Origin: Nocardia neocaledoniensis
GTDB taxonomy: Bacteria; Actinomycetota; Actinomycetes; Mycobacteriales; Mycobacteriaceae
Direction of reading: 5' to 3'
Length of the DNA stretch: 34,159 nt
Assembly: GCF_029868625.1 (NCBI RefSeq)
Contig: NZ_JARWOJ010000372.1
Location: 1-34,159 of the forward strand
The notes under the pieces were generated by a model. The model saw only the letters and a program-made list of their open reading frames with translations. It searched no databases and was not told where the DNA came from. Positions within the stretch are counted from its first letter, which is position 1. Every line of letters starts with the position of its first letter. This document shows positions 33,201 through 34,159 of this stretch, piece by piece. A program made the translations under genes and the position numbers.

Positions 33201-33899
33201 TCAGAGCTCGGCAGCCCCGCCGCCGGCCCCCGAGGCACGGCGATAATCGGCCATCAGCTGGGTCACGCTGGCGCGGTACCGCTCGACATTCTCGATCTTG
33301 ATCGTCTCGTAGCCGCGCACCATGTCCGGCAGGTCGGCGATCTCCACCGCGAGCGGGCGGGTGTCCTCGCTCAGACCGGCGAGCAACTCGGTGACGGTGG
33401 CACGGTATTCGGTGATCAAAGCGCGCTCGGTCCTGCGGACGCCGGCGGCGCCGAAGGGATCGAGCCGGGTGCCCCGGACACGCCGCATCCCCACGAGAGC
33501 TCGATAGACGGGGCGGAACCACGGACCGAGTTCGAGCTTGTTCCTCATCCCGAGTGCGCGCAGCACGGGCGGGTGCAGCCGGTAGGAGATGCGGGCACCG
33601 CGGCCGAATTCCGCTTCGACGGACGCGCGGATGTCGGGGTCGAGGGAGAGGCGGGCGACCTCGTATTCGTCCTTGTAGGCCATGAGCTTGTACAGGTTGC
33701 GGGCGACGGCTTCGGCGAACGCGGTCGAGCCGGGTGCCCGTTCGGTCTCGCCGAGCCGCACCTGTTCGACGAACTCGCTGTATCCACGTGCGTAGGAGGC
33801 GTTCTGGTACTCGATGAGATCCGGCACGCGGAGCGCCAACAGGCGGTGGAGTTCGGATCCGGGCTCGGCCCGCACGGTGGCGAGGAGCTGATCCGCCGC
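33201..33899 (-). CDS. Indolepyruvate ferredoxin oxidoreductase, C-terminal part
   Basis: 232 C-terminal residues of a protein that is normally about 1150-1200 residues long. The segment matches the C-terminal (DUF6537-like) domain of the large fused actinobacterial indolepyruvate/2-oxoacid ferredoxin oxidoreductase: LLALRVPDLIEYQNASYA, ISYRLHPPVLRALGMRNKLELGPWF, RGTRLDPFG and the final IADLPDMVRGYETIKIENVERY. The frame stays open to the right, but beyond about 33900 the residues turn into Arg/Pro/Gly/Ala low complexity with no homology. The enzyme oxidises aryl 2-oxoacids from aromatic amino acids, giving acyl-CoA and reduced ferredoxin. The thiamine-diphosphate and iron-sulfur domains should lie beyond the edge. 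Confidence 0.85.
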   Translation of the reverse strand, partial: AADQLLATVRAEPGSELHRLLALRVPDLIEYQNASYARGYSEFVEQVRLGETERAPGSTAFAEAVARNLYKLMAYKDEYEVARLSLDPDIRASVEAEFGRGARISYRLHPPVLRALGMRNKLELGPWFRPVYRALVGMRRVRGTRLDPFGAAGVRRTERALITEYRATVTELLAGLSEDTRPLAVEIADLPDMVRGYETIKIENVERYRASVTQLMADYRRASGAGGGAAEL

Positions 33900-34159
33900 C
33901 GCCGGCCGAGGGCGGGCCCGCGCGGCCGGGCCCCCCCCCGCGGCCCGCGCGGGTGGGGAGGCGCGGGGGGCGGCGGCGGGCCTTAGCCCCCACCGGGACC
34001 CCGCCGGGGTGGGGGCGGCGTGCCTCAAACCCCCACCCCCGCGGGCGGTCATCCCCCCCAGGCCCTTAAAAGCTACCCCCCCCCCCCGGGCGGGGGGCGG
34101 CGATCCGGTCGAGATGACGACACCGCGGCAACGGGAGGCACGCACCCATCTGCACTGGT
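33900..34159. other. Low-complexity, unreliable contig end
   Basis: About 200 nt (33905-34096) are runs of C and G with little structure, including 12 C at 34076-34087 and GC-rich self-complementary stretches. The coding sequence of the oxidoreductase gene is lost here. The last 60 or so nt look like normal GC-rich DNA again but cannot be joined to the gene. I read this as poor sequence or a misjoin at the contig edge, like that at the left end. Confidence 0.75.

Noticed and set aside
30946..33993. Open frame of about 1000 codons antisense to the second EF-G
   Set aside because: Same GC-driven effect; Arg/Pro/His-rich composition without recognisable domains.

Overview
The window is very GC-rich actinobacterial chromosomal DNA, most likely from Nocardia or a close relative in the Mycobacteriales. 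The pointers are the rpsL-rpsG-fusA-tuf cluster with GTG starts and high-expression codon use, a mycobacterial-type FprB with an N-terminal ferredoxin, paired DUF3558 lipoproteins, F420-type flavin-split-barrel proteins, a Pkn-type membrane kinase, and several promoters whose -10 box sits 6-7 nt before the start codon (leaderless mRNAs). It looks like one draft contig. Both ends and one internal point (a C-tract at 18575-18618) carry signs of poor sequence or assembly, so the first and last genes are incomplete and one internal gene is frameshifted. I see no tRNA, rRNA, CRISPR array, insertion sequence or prophage.

Layout. 1-8469 is mostly minus-strand accessory metabolism and regulation: an unrecognised protein, an exported glycine-zipper protein, a FAD monooxygenase divergent from an ArsR/SRPBCC pair, a pirin coupled to an AhpD-GNAT fusion, a MerR/aldo-keto reductase operon with a clear MerR-type promoter, a VOC protein, a tiny membrane protein and a SixA-like phosphatase. 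8628-15243 holds fprB, an acyl-ACP thioesterase-like protein, a Ser/Thr kinase with an extracytoplasmic domain, a quinone oxidoreductase and a winged-helix protein. 15370-21320 is a co-directional set: amidohydrolase, three-part SsuABC/ThiXYZ-like ABC importer, isopenicillin-N-synthase-like Fe(II) oxygenase and GntR regulator. This is the best candidate for an uncharacterised uptake-and-catabolism system. 21322-23114 is an Lrp/AsnC regulator divergent from 4-hydroxyphenylpyruvate dioxygenase.

23146-24224 has two DUF3558 lipoproteins. 24248-28954 is the str operon with its own promoter, a leader of about 210 nt, stable hairpins between genes (two with UUCG or UACG loops) and a strong terminator. 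Beyond it are an alpha/beta hydrolase, two split-barrel flavin/F420-type proteins, and a second complete EF-G with altered switch I and domain IV tip residues. The window ends in the C-terminus of an indolepyruvate ferredoxin oxidoreductase.

Working together: the importer, amidohydrolase and oxygenase probably take up and degrade one small, perhaps nitrogen-containing, compound under the GntR protein. The Lrp protein probably controls hpd. The MerR and ArsR units look self-regulated. The second EF-G, with ordinary codon use, looks like a specialised or low-level factor rather than a copy for bulk translation.
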